From VYFG01 sp965213885 (GTDB taxonomy: Bacteria > Pseudomonadota > Gammaproteobacteria > Arenicellales > Poriferihabitantaceae), in contig OZ243919.1 in NCBI GenBank assembly GCA_965213885.1, positions 1,860,001 through 1,924,000 on the forward strand: 64,000 nucleotides of DNA. Reading direction: 5' to 3'. Positions 18,186-26,420 of this stretch are shown piece after piece (the first letter of the stretch is position 1; each line of letters starts with the position of its first letter). The notes under the pieces were generated by a model, which ran no database searches, was not told where the DNA came from, and saw only the letters and a program-made list of their open reading frames with translations. A program made the translations under genes and the position numbers.

Positions 18186-18773
18186 ATGCGCGAGATTGAA
18201 GAGAAAATCCTGGATTTCGTGGCCCGGTCCTGTTTCGAGGAACAGCGTTCGCCTACCCTGGCGGAAATTGCCGAGGGGATCGGCTATACCTCCAGGGGTT
18301 CCGTACACCGATACGTCAAATCGCTGATCAACGAAGGGTATCTGACGTCCGACGGCGCCAACAGGAATCTCCACTGTACCGGCAAGCCACGCGCTGACCT
18401 GACCATCCCCCTGCTGGGCCGGATCGCCGCCGGGCGGCCAATTGAGGCCATCGAGGAGCGCATGGAAATCAACATCACTGACCTGTTCGCCGGTCCTGAC
18501 CGATTCGTGCTCCAGGTGAACGGGGACTCCATGATCGAGGCCGGCATCCACGATCGGGACTATGTCATCGTGCAACAGTCCGGCACCCCCCGGGAAGGTG
18601 ACATCGTGGTGGCCCTGGTGGACGGCTACGAGGCTACCCTGAAACGCTACCACGCCCTGCCCGGCAACCGGATCCGCCTGGTGCCGGAGAACCCTGACAT
18701 GGAACCGATGAATTTTTCCGCTGACCAGGTGCAGGTCCAGGGCATTGTTGTGGGCCAAATGCGGCAATACTGA
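18186..18773 (+). CDS. lexA: LexA repressor
   Basis: A 195-residue SOS repressor with the S24 autopeptidase. The N-terminal winged helix covers about residues 1-65 (LAEIAEGIGYTSRGSVHRYVKSL as helix-turn-helix). The Ala82-Gly83 cleavage bond lies in RIAAGRPIEA, the nucleophile is Ser115 in GDSMIEAGI and the base Lys153 in ATLKRY; these match the E. coli positions 84-85, 119 and 156. RecA filaments stimulate self-cleavage, which lifts repression. A palindrome overlapping its promoter suggests autoregulation. The ATG at 18186 has no strong ribosome site, consistent with a very short leader. Confidence 0.93.
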   Translation: MREIEEKILDFVARSCFEEQRSPTLAEIAEGIGYTSRGSVHRYVKSLINEGYLTSDGANRNLHCTGKPRADLTIPLLGRIAAGRPIEAIEERMEINITDLFAGPDRFVLQVNGDSMIEAGIHDRDYVIVQQSGTPREGDIVVALVDGYEATLKRYHALPGNRIRLVPENPDMEPMNFSADQVQVQGIVVGQMRQY

Positions 18774-18866
18774 TTCACGGCATCAGTGTACGGAATGGTC
18801 TTCCGGTGACACCACTCCTTCCTTCACCGTTGCTGCAGCCCGAGACCGGCGGCTCTGTGGAGACAC

Positions 18867-19985
18867 CTACTCCGGCAAGGCTCTGGCGATTGCCTGGTTC
18901 AGCATGTCGCTGTGAAACGGGTCCAGTGTGTCCACCAGGTTCTCCGAAGCCTGCATCAGGAAGTCCAGTTCCCTGGCATGGATATTGATATGGCCGAGTT
19001 TTCGGTTCTCCCGCCATGATTTGCCGTACCACCAGCACTGGATTCCATCAAGACCCTGCCATTCCGGGTTCAGTTGGCAACCGATCAGGTTCAGCATCAA
19101 CGTGAAACCCTGTTTTGTCGGAAGCTCCACCAGCGGACGGTCCAGGACCGCCAGCAGATGGAGATCAAACTGGCTGATCCCGGCCCCCGCCTGGGTCCAG
19201 TGCCCGCTATTGTGTACTCTCGGCGCCAACTCATTGACCAGGAGTCCCTGGCGTGTCTCGAAGCACTCCATAGCCATCACGCCGACATAGTCGAAGCTGT
19301 CCATCACCCGCCCTAGCATGTCCTCCGCTTCATCCTGAAGCCCTTCGTTACCGGACGCCGGTGCGAGGGTATAGCGCAGCATGCCGTCCTGGTGATAGTT
19401 CTCCACCAGCGGAAAAAACGCCTTGCCCCCACCGCGGAACCGCGCCCCCACCAGCGACACCTCCCGCTCGAAATGGATCAGACGCTCGGCGATCATGCCG
19501 CCGTAGGCATGTTCAGGTATGCCGCCATCATCCTCGGACCCGACCATCCACTGGCCCTTGCCGTCATAGCCGTCCCGGATGCTTTTCACCACCAGTTCGT
19601 CACCAAGGCGAAGGCGGGCGGCATCGAGGTCTTGCGAAACATCGACGGTTTGCCAGGGCGACGTGGCAATGTCGAGCTGGTCAAGGAGAGCCTTCTGCTG
19701 GTCCCGGGCAGGGAGCAGGGACAAGGCCTCCCCGTTGCACCACGCGGACTCGTTCCTCAAACCTTCGACCATTTCGTTTCCGAGCAGGTGCTCGAGTTCC
19801 GCCGTGATCACCGGGTAACGCGCCAGGATCTCCTCCCGGGACAGGGAAAGCCGTGAATTCGAAGTGCCCGGCAGAACCTCACCGGTGACGTGGTCAAGAC
19901 GGTCCACCGAAATCCCCAGCCGGGCTCCAGCCGCAGCCATCATCAGGCCGAGCTGGCCGGCGCCGACCACCAGGATGTCCGCCAT
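18867..19985 (-). CDS. purK: N5-carboxyaminoimidazole ribonucleotide synthase
   Basis: A 372-residue ATP-grasp enzyme of purine synthesis that carboxylates AIR to N5-CAIR with ATP and bicarbonate. The N-terminus VVGAGQLGLMMAAAG is diagnostic. The ATP-grasp core includes VVKSIRDGYDGKGQW, FEREVSLVGAR and NELAPRVHNSGHWT. The start at 19985 is one base after the purE stop, so the two are co-translated; the longer frame to 20291 lies within purE and is rejected. The product is passed to PurE. Confidence 0.95.
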   Translation of the reverse strand: MADILVVGAGQLGLMMAAAGARLGISVDRLDHVTGEVLPGTSNSRLSLSREEILARYPVITAELEHLLGNEMVEGLRNESAWCNGEALSLLPARDQQKALLDQLDIATSPWQTVDVSQDLDAARLRLGDELVVKSIRDGYDGKGQWMVGSEDDGGIPEHAYGGMIAERLIHFEREVSLVGARFRGGGKAFFPLVENYHQDGMLRYTLAPASGNEGLQDEAEDMLGRVMDSFDYVGVMAMECFETRQGLLVNELAPRVHNSGHWTQAGAGISQFDLHLLAVLDRPLVELPTKQGFTLMLNLIGCQLNPEWQGLDGIQCWWYGKSWRENRKLGHINIHARELDFLMQASENLVDTLDPFHSDMLNQAIARALPE

Positions 19986-19986
19986 G

Positions 19987-20499
19987 TCAGTCCCGGGGAT
20001 CGGGCTGATCGAGAACCGTCTTCGTGACGGCGGCGCGGCGCTCATCCAGCCGCTTTGCCAAGTCTCCATCCGAGAGGGCAAGAATCTGACAGGCCAGGAG
20101 TCCTGCATTCGATGCGCCGGTGCTCCCGATGGCAAGGGTGCCCACGGCCACGCCCCGGGGCATCTGGACAATGGACAGCAGGCTGTCCATGCCCTTGAGG
20201 GCCTTGCTTTCCACCGGCACCCCGAGTACCGGCAGGGGCGTTGCCGCCGCAACCATACCCGGCAGATGGGCTGCCCCGCCTGCGCCGGCAATGATCACCC
20301 TGAAGCCGACTTCCCGTGCGTCCGATGCGAACTTCATCATCTTGTCAGGCGTGCGATGGGCGGATACCACCTCACAATGATAGGCTACCCCCAGTTCGTC
20401 CAGTATTTCGCAGGCCGCGGACATGGTCTCCCAGTCGCTGCGGGAGCCCATGATCACCGCAACCCGGGGTGCTCCCGGTGTTGAATGTTTGTCGCTCAT
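19987..20499 (-). CDS. purE: N5-carboxyaminoimidazole ribonucleotide mutase
   Basis: A 170-residue class I PurE, which converts N5-CAIR to CAIR. The conserved blocks are VAVIMGSRSDWETM, VVSAHRTPDKM (with the catalytic His), GAGGAAHLPGMVAA and LGVPVESKALKGMDSL. It is the first gene of a purE-purK operon with a one-base gap. The length and order match the usual bacterial arrangement. Confidence 0.96.
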   Translation of the reverse strand: MSDKHSTPGAPRVAVIMGSRSDWETMSAACEILDELGVAYHCEVVSAHRTPDKMMKFASDAREVGFRVIIAGAGGAAHLPGMVAAATPLPVLGVPVESKALKGMDSLLSIVQMPRGVAVGTLAIGSTGASNAGLLACQILALSDGDLAKRLDERRAAVTKTVLDQPDPRD

Positions 20500-20579
20500 G
20501 TCCCGAACCCGGTAAAGGTTGGGATTTTACCCGTCCCGGCCTGGAGATTCAGTGAGGGGAGTGAAATTTCCTCGGGCTA

Positions 20580-20608
20580 TTCACCCGTATTGACTCGATC
20601 AGTACAAT
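20580..20608 (+). promoter_or_regulatory. Candidate tRNA-Pro promoter
   Basis: TTCACC (20580-20585) and TACAAT (20603-20608) are separated by 17 bases. A GC-rich discriminator-like run follows before the tRNA at 20628, as is common for stable RNA promoters. The nearer TTGACT at 20590 is too close to serve as a -35 for this -10. Confidence 0.4.
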
Positions 20609-20627
20609 AGGCGGCTTCTACCGCCGT

Positions 20628-20704
20628 CGGGGTGTAGCTCAGCCTGGTAGAGTACTGCCTTCGGGAGGCAGGGGCCGGTGGTTCGAATCCACTCACCCCG
20701 ACCA
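20628..20704 (+). tRNA. tRNA-Pro (anticodon CGG)
   Basis: A 77-base cloverleaf. Acceptor arm CGGGGTG pairs with CACCCCG, followed by A and an encoded CCA. The D arm is GCTC...GAGT, the anticodon stem CTGCC/GGCAG carries loop TTCGGGA with anticodon CGG at 20662-20664, and the T arm contains GGTTCGAATCC. The C1 start with G at the last acceptor position is usual for proline tRNAs. It reads CCG codons. Confidence 0.96.
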
Positions 20705-20765
20705 TTTGAACGTCCGCGTTTCGGAGGAACCGCCGTCGGCATACCGTGGGGTTGCCGAAAGCGGG

Positions 20766-22259
20766 TCAGCCCTTTTTCCGCATGCCGGCAAGAAACGTCC
20801 TGACGATCATGAAGACCGTCAGGGCCATCAGCAGCACCGCCACGGGACGGCGGAAGAACAGGAACGTGTCGTACTGGGACGTGATCACCACCTGCTGCAA
20901 GGCCCGCTCCCACTCGGGCACGAGGATGAATCCGATGAGGAAGGCCACGTAGGAGAAATCGAACTTGCGCATGAAATAACCAATCACACCGAACACCAGC
21001 ATCACCATCACGTCGAACATGGAGGACTGCCCGAGATAAGCTCCCATGATGCAGGTGAAAATCACCAGCGGATACAGGACCACCGAGGGAATCTGGACCG
21101 CCTTGCAGAACAGCTTGAGCCCGAACCTGCCAATGATGAGCAGAAAGAAACTCGCGATCACCAGGCTGCCGAAAACCCCGTACATCAGTTGCGAGTTCTC
21201 CTCGAAAAGGAGCGGCCCCGGCATCATGCCGTGAATCATGAAGGCGCCCATCAGCATCGCCACGGCGAGATTGCCGGGAATGCCGAGGACGAACAGCGGT
21301 ATCAGGCTGGCGCCCACCACGGCGCTGTTGGCGGCTTCGGACGAGGCGATTCCCTCGAGGCGACCCTTGCCGAATTCCTCCGGCTTGTCCGATCGCTTGA
21401 GCGCCTGGTCATAGGAAAGGAACGAGGCGACCGGCGCACCAAGGCCGGGCATGGCGCCGACCCCGATGCCGATGGCACTGGAACGCAGCAGCGTCTTCGT
21501 GTTCGCGAAAAATTCCTTCAGTGAGACGAACCTGTCTTCCGGCCTGTCTGAAAAGTTCCGCGCCGCCCCTTCGGTGCCTGTGCCGACCCCCAGCCGCTCG
21601 AGTTGGATCAGGATTTCCGAGAAGGCAAGTAGGCCGATTGCGACCGGGATCAGTGAGAGCCCGCTTTCCAGCTGGTAGATGTCGAACGTAAGGCGCGGCA
21701 GGGCGGTCACGGGCTCGGTCCCGATCATGCCGACGAGGAGCCCCGCCGCCGCAGCCACAAGCCCGCGGGAAATCGACTTGGTGCCGATTCCCGCGATCAC
21801 CGTGAGCGCCAGCGAGATCAGCGCGAACATTTCCGGCGGCCCCATGTAGAGCGCCACCGTGGCGAGCGGCGCCGCAATGAGCACCAGGACCGTGGTGGAG
21901 ATGAAATCGCCGGACACGGAACTGTAGAGCGCCATCCTGAGCGCCTTCTCGCCCTTGCCCTGCTCCGTCAGGGGATAACCGTCCCAGGTCGTCGCCGCCG
22001 CCTCCGGGGTGCCCGGCGTTCTCAGCAACACCGCCGAAATCGCACCGCCGAAGAACGCGCCCTTGTTCAGACCCACCAGGAACCCGATGGCCGCAAGGGG
22101 GGACATGTAGTAGGTCAGCGGGATGAATAGCGCGATGGCCATGGGGCCGTTGATCCCCGGAATCGCGCCGATGGCCACCCCGGTTGCCACGCCCACGAAC
22201 ACGAACAGGAGGCTCATGGGGGACAGGGAGTCCATCAGGCCGGCAAGGATCATTTCCAT
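20766..22259 (-). CDS. tctA: Tripartite tricarboxylate transporter large permease TctA
   Basis: A 497-residue TctA-family permease with about 10-12 membrane helices. The signature blocks GAIPGINGPMAIALFIPLT and GAMPGLGAPVASFLSYDQAL (the duplicated motif of TctA) are present, as is LRTPGTPEAAATTWDGYPL. It catalyses cation-coupled uptake of a carboxylate delivered by the periplasmic TctC protein. Gene order on the minus strand is tctC, tctB, tctA, with the Crp/Fnr regulator further upstream. Substrate unknown: TctC specificity is broad. Confidence 0.93.
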   Translation of the reverse strand: MEMILAGLMDSLSPMSLLFVFVGVATGVAIGAIPGINGPMAIALFIPLTYYMSPLAAIGFLVGLNKGAFFGGAISAVLLRTPGTPEAAATTWDGYPLTEQGKGEKALRMALYSSVSGDFISTTVLVLIAAPLATVALYMGPPEMFALISLALTVIAGIGTKSISRGLVAAAAGLLVGMIGTEPVTALPRLTFDIYQLESGLSLIPVAIGLLAFSEILIQLERLGVGTGTEGAARNFSDRPEDRFVSLKEFFANTKTLLRSSAIGIGVGAMPGLGAPVASFLSYDQALKRSDKPEEFGKGRLEGIASSEAANSAVVGASLIPLFVLGIPGNLAVAMLMGAFMIHGMMPGPLLFEENSQLMYGVFGSLVIASFFLLIIGRFGLKLFCKAVQIPSVVLYPLVIFTCIMGAYLGQSSMFDVMVMLVFGVIGYFMRKFDFSYVAFLIGFILVPEWERALQQVVITSQYDTFLFFRRPVAVLLMALTVFMIVRTFLAGMRKKG

Positions 22260-22286
22260 TGGCGGGTCCTTCTCAAGTTCAGTCTC

Positions 22287-22790
22287 TCACAGGCCCGGGA
22301 TCGGAACCCCGAACCCGTAACGCATGACCGCGTACATGAGAGCGACCGCGACCAACGCAATCAACCCGATCCTGACGGGGCTGCGGGCGCCCACGAGGTA
22401 CTGGAGCAGCAGCATGAAACCGAGCGCCGAGGCAATGTAACCCACGGTATGGATGCCGGCCACGAACAGTGCCGCCGGCACCATGTACTTGAACAGGTGG
22501 AGAATATCCAGCCGGCCCACCTGGGTGAATCCGGTGCCGCCTCCCTCCTCCGGATACTCGCTTTCCGCCGCGTCAAGCCGGGTGTCCCTTCTCCGGGCCA
22601 CCTCCGTCCGCACGATCGCCAACACGGCCATGACCAGCATGACGGCCACCGCGACATTGGGAACCAGCGCCGGCGAAGCGCCGTATCCCGGGTAGGGCGG
22701 GGTGTACCGGGGAATCGCCCAGACAAGAAGGACCACACTGGCCAGCACGATCAGCACATAGGCCAGCGTGTCCCGTTGTATCCGCGTCAA
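22287..22790 (-). CDS. tctB: Tripartite tricarboxylate transporter small permease TctB
   Basis: A 167-residue protein with four hydrophobic helices (an N-terminal TLAYVLIVLASVVLLVWAI and three near residues 37-55, 100-120 and 135-160). TctB proteins are poorly conserved in sequence, so the call rests on size, topology and placement between tctC and tctA. It ends 27 bases before the tctA start. Confidence 0.85.
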   Translation of the reverse strand: MTRIQRDTLAYVLIVLASVVLLVWAIPRYTPPYPGYGASPALVPNVAVAVMLVMAVLAIVRTEVARRRDTRLDAAESEYPEEGGGTGFTQVGRLDILHLFKYMVPAALFVAGIHTVGYIASALGFMLLLQYLVGARSPVRIGLIALVAVALMYAVMRYGFGVPIPGL

Positions 22791-22838
22791 GGCAGCCGCC
22801 CTCCCGCCTGATCCGGCCAGGTTGGTTAGACGTGCAGT

Positions 22839-23786
22839 TTACTGGTTCTTCGCCTGCTCGCCAAACAGGTCATAGAGTTCCATCAGGGATTTCTCGGCGT
22901 GGTCCCGCCCCCAGGTCACCGGGAGCATCAGGAGCTTTTCGGTGATGAACGACTCCGTTTCCGCATCGGCAGCGAGCTTGTCCGCCGCCGCGGTGATCCT
23001 AGCGGCGACGTCATCCGGCAGGCCCTTGGGCGCCACCAGCCCGACGATCATCTCCACGGCCTCGTCATAACCCTGCTCTTTCAGGGTCGGGACATCCGGC
23101 AGCGGCGGAAGGCGTTCGTTGAGCGCGGACGCCAGCAGCTTGAGACGGCCCGCCCGGACATGCTCGTAGAGAATCGCCCCGACGTAACCGATGTCCGCAT
23201 GGCCTCCGGTCACCGCCTTGATGACGGAAGGCCCTCCCTTGCTGGGAATCAGGGAAATATTCACGCCTTCAGCCTTGGCGATGCGCTGGATGGCATCGCG
23301 GTCATCCGCACCGTGGAACATGCAGACCAGCGCCTTGTCGTTGGAGCGGGCCCACTCGAAAGCCTCTTTCAGGGTGTTCCATGGCCGGTCCGGTTGGGAG
23401 ATGAAACCGCTGGAATTCAGCGCGACCAGGGACAGGTAGTCGAAGTCGTCGAACCCGTATTTCACCGGGGAGTGGTGCGGCTGGTAGGTGTAGGCGGTGA
23501 CCGCCGCGATTCCCAGGGTGTATCCGTCCGGCTTGGACTTGCTGAGTTCGGTTGCCATCACGCTGCCGTGGGAACCTCCGGTAACGTTCTTCACGTTCAC
23601 CGGTTGCCCGAACTCCTTGCTGAACCTTTCCGCAAGCCCCCTTGCGAGGCGGTCGATCTGGGCACCCGGTTGAACCATGGTCATGAACGTGACCGGCCTT
23701 TCCGGATACTCGGCCATGGCCGACGGGGCGGCAAGGATCAAGGCAAGAGCGGTGCCGAAACCTTTGATGAATAGTGATTTGAGCAT
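22839..23786 (-). CDS. tctC: Tripartite tricarboxylate transporter substrate-binding protein TctC (Bug family)
   Basis: A 315-residue periplasmic receptor. The signal peptide ends at AMA (residue 25), then the mature start EYPERPVTFMTMVQPGAQIDRLAR is typical of Bug proteins, which bind carboxylates through water-mediated contacts. NVTGGSHGSVMATELSKSKPDGYTLG is the conserved loop region (usually GGGG.G). It is the first gene of the operon. The Crp-type gene 191 bases upstream is on the same strand and may control it. Confidence 0.92.
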   Translation of the reverse strand: MLKSLFIKGFGTALALILAAPSAMAEYPERPVTFMTMVQPGAQIDRLARGLAERFSKEFGQPVNVKNVTGGSHGSVMATELSKSKPDGYTLGIAAVTAYTYQPHHSPVKYGFDDFDYLSLVALNSSGFISQPDRPWNTLKEAFEWARSNDKALVCMFHGADDRDAIQRIAKAEGVNISLIPSKGGPSVIKAVTGGHADIGYVGAILYEHVRAGRLKLLASALNERLPPLPDVPTLKEQGYDEAVEMIVGLVAPKGLPDDVAARITAAADKLAADAETESFITEKLLMLPVTWGRDHAEKSLMELYDLFGEQAKNQ

Positions 23787-23977
23787 GATCTTCTCCTGTG
23801 GTGTAGTGAGATTGGGGCAGTTTTCCCTTCCTGATGAACGCGGCCCGCAACCTTTCCCCGAGGGCGGAATCAGGCAGGGTTTGCAAAAAAGCTTATACCC
23901 CTATCGTGGGCGATTATGTCGTATGGACGACAAATCTGCCAATGGAATGACGATTCCTTCCCGGCTCCGGCAGGCAC

Positions 23978-24718
23978 TCAGTGCGTTGAGCCAGCCAGGT
24001 CCACTCCCAGTTTGGCCAGTGTCTCCGCGGCCGCCTGGGAGGATCCGGCCTGCATGTAGAGCATCCGTCGGTCCGTACGAAGACCGTGGGTCCGTTTCAG
24101 CACCCCCAGGGTGGACGTGACGGTCTGGCGGCAGCAACCAATCATGTCCGCCATTTCCTGGTGCGTGAGCGGTATGTCGATGTAGATCCTCCCATCCCGG
24201 CTGCGGCCGTAACGCTGGAAAAGCCGGGCCAGCAGCTTGACCAGCCGGGTGGTGACATCGGTTGAGGTCAGATTGAGCAGCATGTCGCCAAGAACCCGCA
24301 GCCTCCCGGACAGGATGTCGATCACCTGCATCGCCATGGACGGGTTGTCCATCAGGTACTCGCGGAACTGGTTGTGATCGAACCTGACCAGTTCCACCGG
24401 AGTGCAGGCCTGCGCAAAGACATCCCGGTGCGTCCCGCGCCACACCTCCGCGAGGCCAAACAGCTCCCCGCTGAAACAGAACCACATGATGACCTCCTTG
24501 CCCTGCGGGGACAGCTCGTAGATCTTCGCCCGACCGTTCAGGATGACATAGACGTATTCGCTGGGTGCCCCGGCCTGGAATATGAGCGCGTTCTTCTCCA
24601 CCCTGGCCACCGCGCCGATACGGAACAATCGCTCCCGGTCATCCGCGGAGAGCGTCTGCAGAAGGTTGGTGGACGGCAATTGGTGCTGTTCCGGGAATGC
24701 CATGGTACGGATCGGCAT
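23978..24718 (-). CDS. Crp/Fnr family transcriptional regulator
   Basis: A 246-residue regulator with an N-terminal cyclic-nucleotide-binding-type beta barrel (about residues 20-140, with VILNGRAKIYELSPQGKEVIM and FSGELFGLAEV) and a C-terminal winged helix (LTHQEMADMIGCCRQTVTSTLGVLKR). There is no FNR-type N-terminal cysteine cluster. The ligand position in the barrel reads GELFGLAEVWRG rather than the GELALxxxxPRAAT of cAMP-binding Crp, so cAMP binding is doubtful. It diverges from a binding-fold protein gene and lies upstream of tctCBA; it may respond to that transporter's substrate or to energy state. Confidence 0.85.
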   Translation of the reverse strand: MPIRTMAFPEQHQLPSTNLLQTLSADDRERLFRIGAVARVEKNALIFQAGAPSEYVYVILNGRAKIYELSPQGKEVIMWFCFSGELFGLAEVWRGTHRDVFAQACTPVELVRFDHNQFREYLMDNPSMAMQVIDILSGRLRVLGDMLLNLTSTDVTTRLVKLLARLFQRYGRSRDGRIYIDIPLTHQEMADMIGCCRQTVTSTLGVLKRTHGLRTDRRMLYMQAGSSQAAAETLAKLGVDLAGSTH

Positions 24719-24743
24719 AGAGACGTTGTCGGCTGGCTTTCGC

Positions 24744-24749
24744 TATAAT
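24744..24749 (+). promoter_or_regulatory. -10 hexamer for the binding-fold protein gene
   Basis: A perfect TATAAT lies 30 bases before the ATG at 24779, in the short gap between two divergent genes. No good -35 is found at 16-18 bases, which would suit activation by the divergent Crp/Fnr-type regulator. That link is inference. Confidence 0.4.
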
Positions 24750-24778
24750 GCCTGAACTATTCCTGATGTGGGGTGCCC

Positions 24779-25639
24779 ATGCAACTGGACTGGCCCGGGG
24801 AAAGCGCCGCTGACCCCGCCCTGCCACGGAGCCGCTGGTTCCACCCGTCCAGCAACTGTTGTCTGGATTTTCACGGTGACCCGGCCGCCTCGGAGCTTCG
24901 GGTGTTTTCAGACGGCAACCACCACATGGCGCTCGAGCAGGTGCTCGAAGCCTTCCGCTCGGAACAGGGACTCTCGTCCATCTTCTACTGCACGACCCCC
25001 CCAAAGGTGTACCTTGACTGGATGCAGTCGGGCACCATCGAAATCGGCAATCTCCGCCTTGGCATGGCCCCGGACATCGTCATCGGTCCCGATGACATCA
25101 TGGAGATGCTCGCATCCCGGGATGCGGTCTGCCGCTTCTCGGTGTTCGCGCAAAGCCGCGGCAACAGCCTACTCGTTCGAAAGGGCAACCCGAAGAACAT
25201 CCGGGACGCACAGGATCTCCTGTCTCCGGATGTCCGGCTTTTCATTTCGAATCCCCGGACGGAAAGTGCCAGCCACGCGGTTTACCGGCAGACCCTGGAA
25301 GGGTTCGCCGGCGAGGCCGTCGGGAATCTCCTTGACTCAGGCGACCGGGTGCTGTTCGGCGACCTGATCCACCACCGGGAAGCGCCCCAGGCGGTTGCCG
25401 ACGGCCGGGTGGACGTCGCCGTGGTCTATGGACACCTTGCGCTTCGCTACACGCGAATCTTCCCGGAAATCTTCGAGCGGATCCCGCTCCCTGAGGGGGA
25501 ACACAACATCACCACCCGCTATGCCGTGGGCCTGGTGGATGAATCCCGCGAGACGGCCGGCGAGCTTTACCGGTTCTTCCTGGGTGAAGGGGCAGCGGCC
25601 ATCTACCGTCATCACGGGCTGCTGCCGATCCAGGATTGA
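24779..25639 (+). CDS. Periplasmic-binding-fold protein without signal peptide
   Basis: A 286-residue protein resembling molybdate/sulfate-type extracellular binding proteins: an N-terminal strand ELRVFSDGNHHMALEQVLEAF, VYLDWMQSGTIEIG, RKGNPKNIRDAQDLLSPDVRLFISNPRTESAS and VADGRVDVAVVYGHLALRY. The N-terminus (MQLDWPGESAAD) is not a signal peptide, and an upstream GTG at 24773 adds only two residues. It may therefore act in the cytosol, perhaps as a sensor partner for the divergent Crp/Fnr protein. The ribosome site GGGTG is close to the ATG. Confidence 0.6.
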   Translation: MQLDWPGESAADPALPRSRWFHPSSNCCLDFHGDPAASELRVFSDGNHHMALEQVLEAFRSEQGLSSIFYCTTPPKVYLDWMQSGTIEIGNLRLGMAPDIVIGPDDIMEMLASRDAVCRFSVFAQSRGNSLLVRKGNPKNIRDAQDLLSPDVRLFISNPRTESASHAVYRQTLEGFAGEAVGNLLDSGDRVLFGDLIHHREAPQAVADGRVDVAVVYGHLALRYTRIFPEIFERIPLPEGEHNITTRYAVGLVDESRETAGELYRFFLGEGAAAIYRHHGLLPIQD

Positions 25640-25693
25640 TTTTCCGGCGAGTTGCCCGGCCGGGGAACCCCTTCTCCATTGTGCGGACCAGAG

Positions 25694-26413
25694 TTACGGC
25701 CCCCGGGCAGCCAGCAACGCACGATTGAACTGCTGGTACAGTACGGCCACCTCGAATCCCGCCGCTCTCAGCCAGTCCTCGTAATCCGGTAGCGCCACAA
25801 CATGATCCTCCTTTGCGCTGTATTTCTCGTGGTAGCTGCCGAAGTCCGGCACCGCCCGGGGATCGGCCAGCATGTCTCGCATGGCGTCCCAGATCACCCG
25901 CAGGTCCGGGAAAAAGGGGGCGTACCGGTAAGTGAAGCGGTCGGCGATATAGAAAACGCCTCCGGTACGGAGTCGGGAGTGCACCCACCGGAATACGGCC
26001 TGTTTCACCGGGTCCGTCACCTCGTGCAGCGCCTGGACGCAGATGACGGCGTCGAACGCCTCCCCGGTGAGCAGACCGTCCAGGTCGGCGAAATCCGCCC
26101 TCTGGAGCCGGATCCGACTGTCCGCGGCCAGGGAGGAGAGCCTGGATTCTGCCAGCGAAAGCATGGCATCCGAGGCGTCGATACCGAGCAATGAGCGGGA
26201 CTCGAAGAACGTCGGGGCCATATCATGCAGACAGGCCTCCACCTGGCCAGAGCCGATCCCGAGGTCCAGAAGGCGCGAACCCGGCGGGCAGTTCTCCCTG
26301 AGAAGCCTGGCGACGAGACCGACCTGGCGATGACGGTCCGGATTGGTCTCAAGACTGCCGGCGAGATCCCATTCGACGGCGAATTTCCCGTCTTCCCAGG
26401 CGTCCCGGTTCAA
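25694..26413 (-). CDS. Class I SAM-dependent methyltransferase
   Basis: A methyltransferase of about 239 residues. Motif I is RLLDLGIGSGQVEACL, followed by the acidic loop LLGIDASDAM, the adenine-contacting RLQRADFADLD and FDAVICVQALHEV. The ATG at 26467 would overlap the upstream DUF3604 gene by 47 bases and add a low-complexity start. A TTG at 26413 has AGGTGAG, overlapping the DUF3604 stop, at good spacing, so I prefer it and infer translational coupling. The methyl acceptor is unknown; the genes' coupling suggests a shared pathway. Confidence 0.78.
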   Translation of the reverse strand: MNRDAWEDGKFAVEWDLAGSLETNPDRHRQVGLVARLLRENCPPGSRLLDLGIGSGQVEACLHDMAPTFFESRSLLGIDASDAMLSLAESRLSSLAADSRIRLQRADFADLDGLLTGEAFDAVICVQALHEVTDPVKQAVFRWVHSRLRTGGVFYIADRFTYRYAPFFPDLRVIWDAMRDMLADPRAVPDFGSYHEKYSAKEDHVVALPDYEDWLRAAGFEVAVLYQQFNRALLAARGP

Positions 26414-26420
26414 TGCAGGC

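Noticed and set aside
20590..20608. TTGACT with TACAAT as tRNA promoter
   Set aside because: Only seven bases separate the hexamers, so they cannot act as -35 and -10 together; TTCACC at 20580 has correct spacing.
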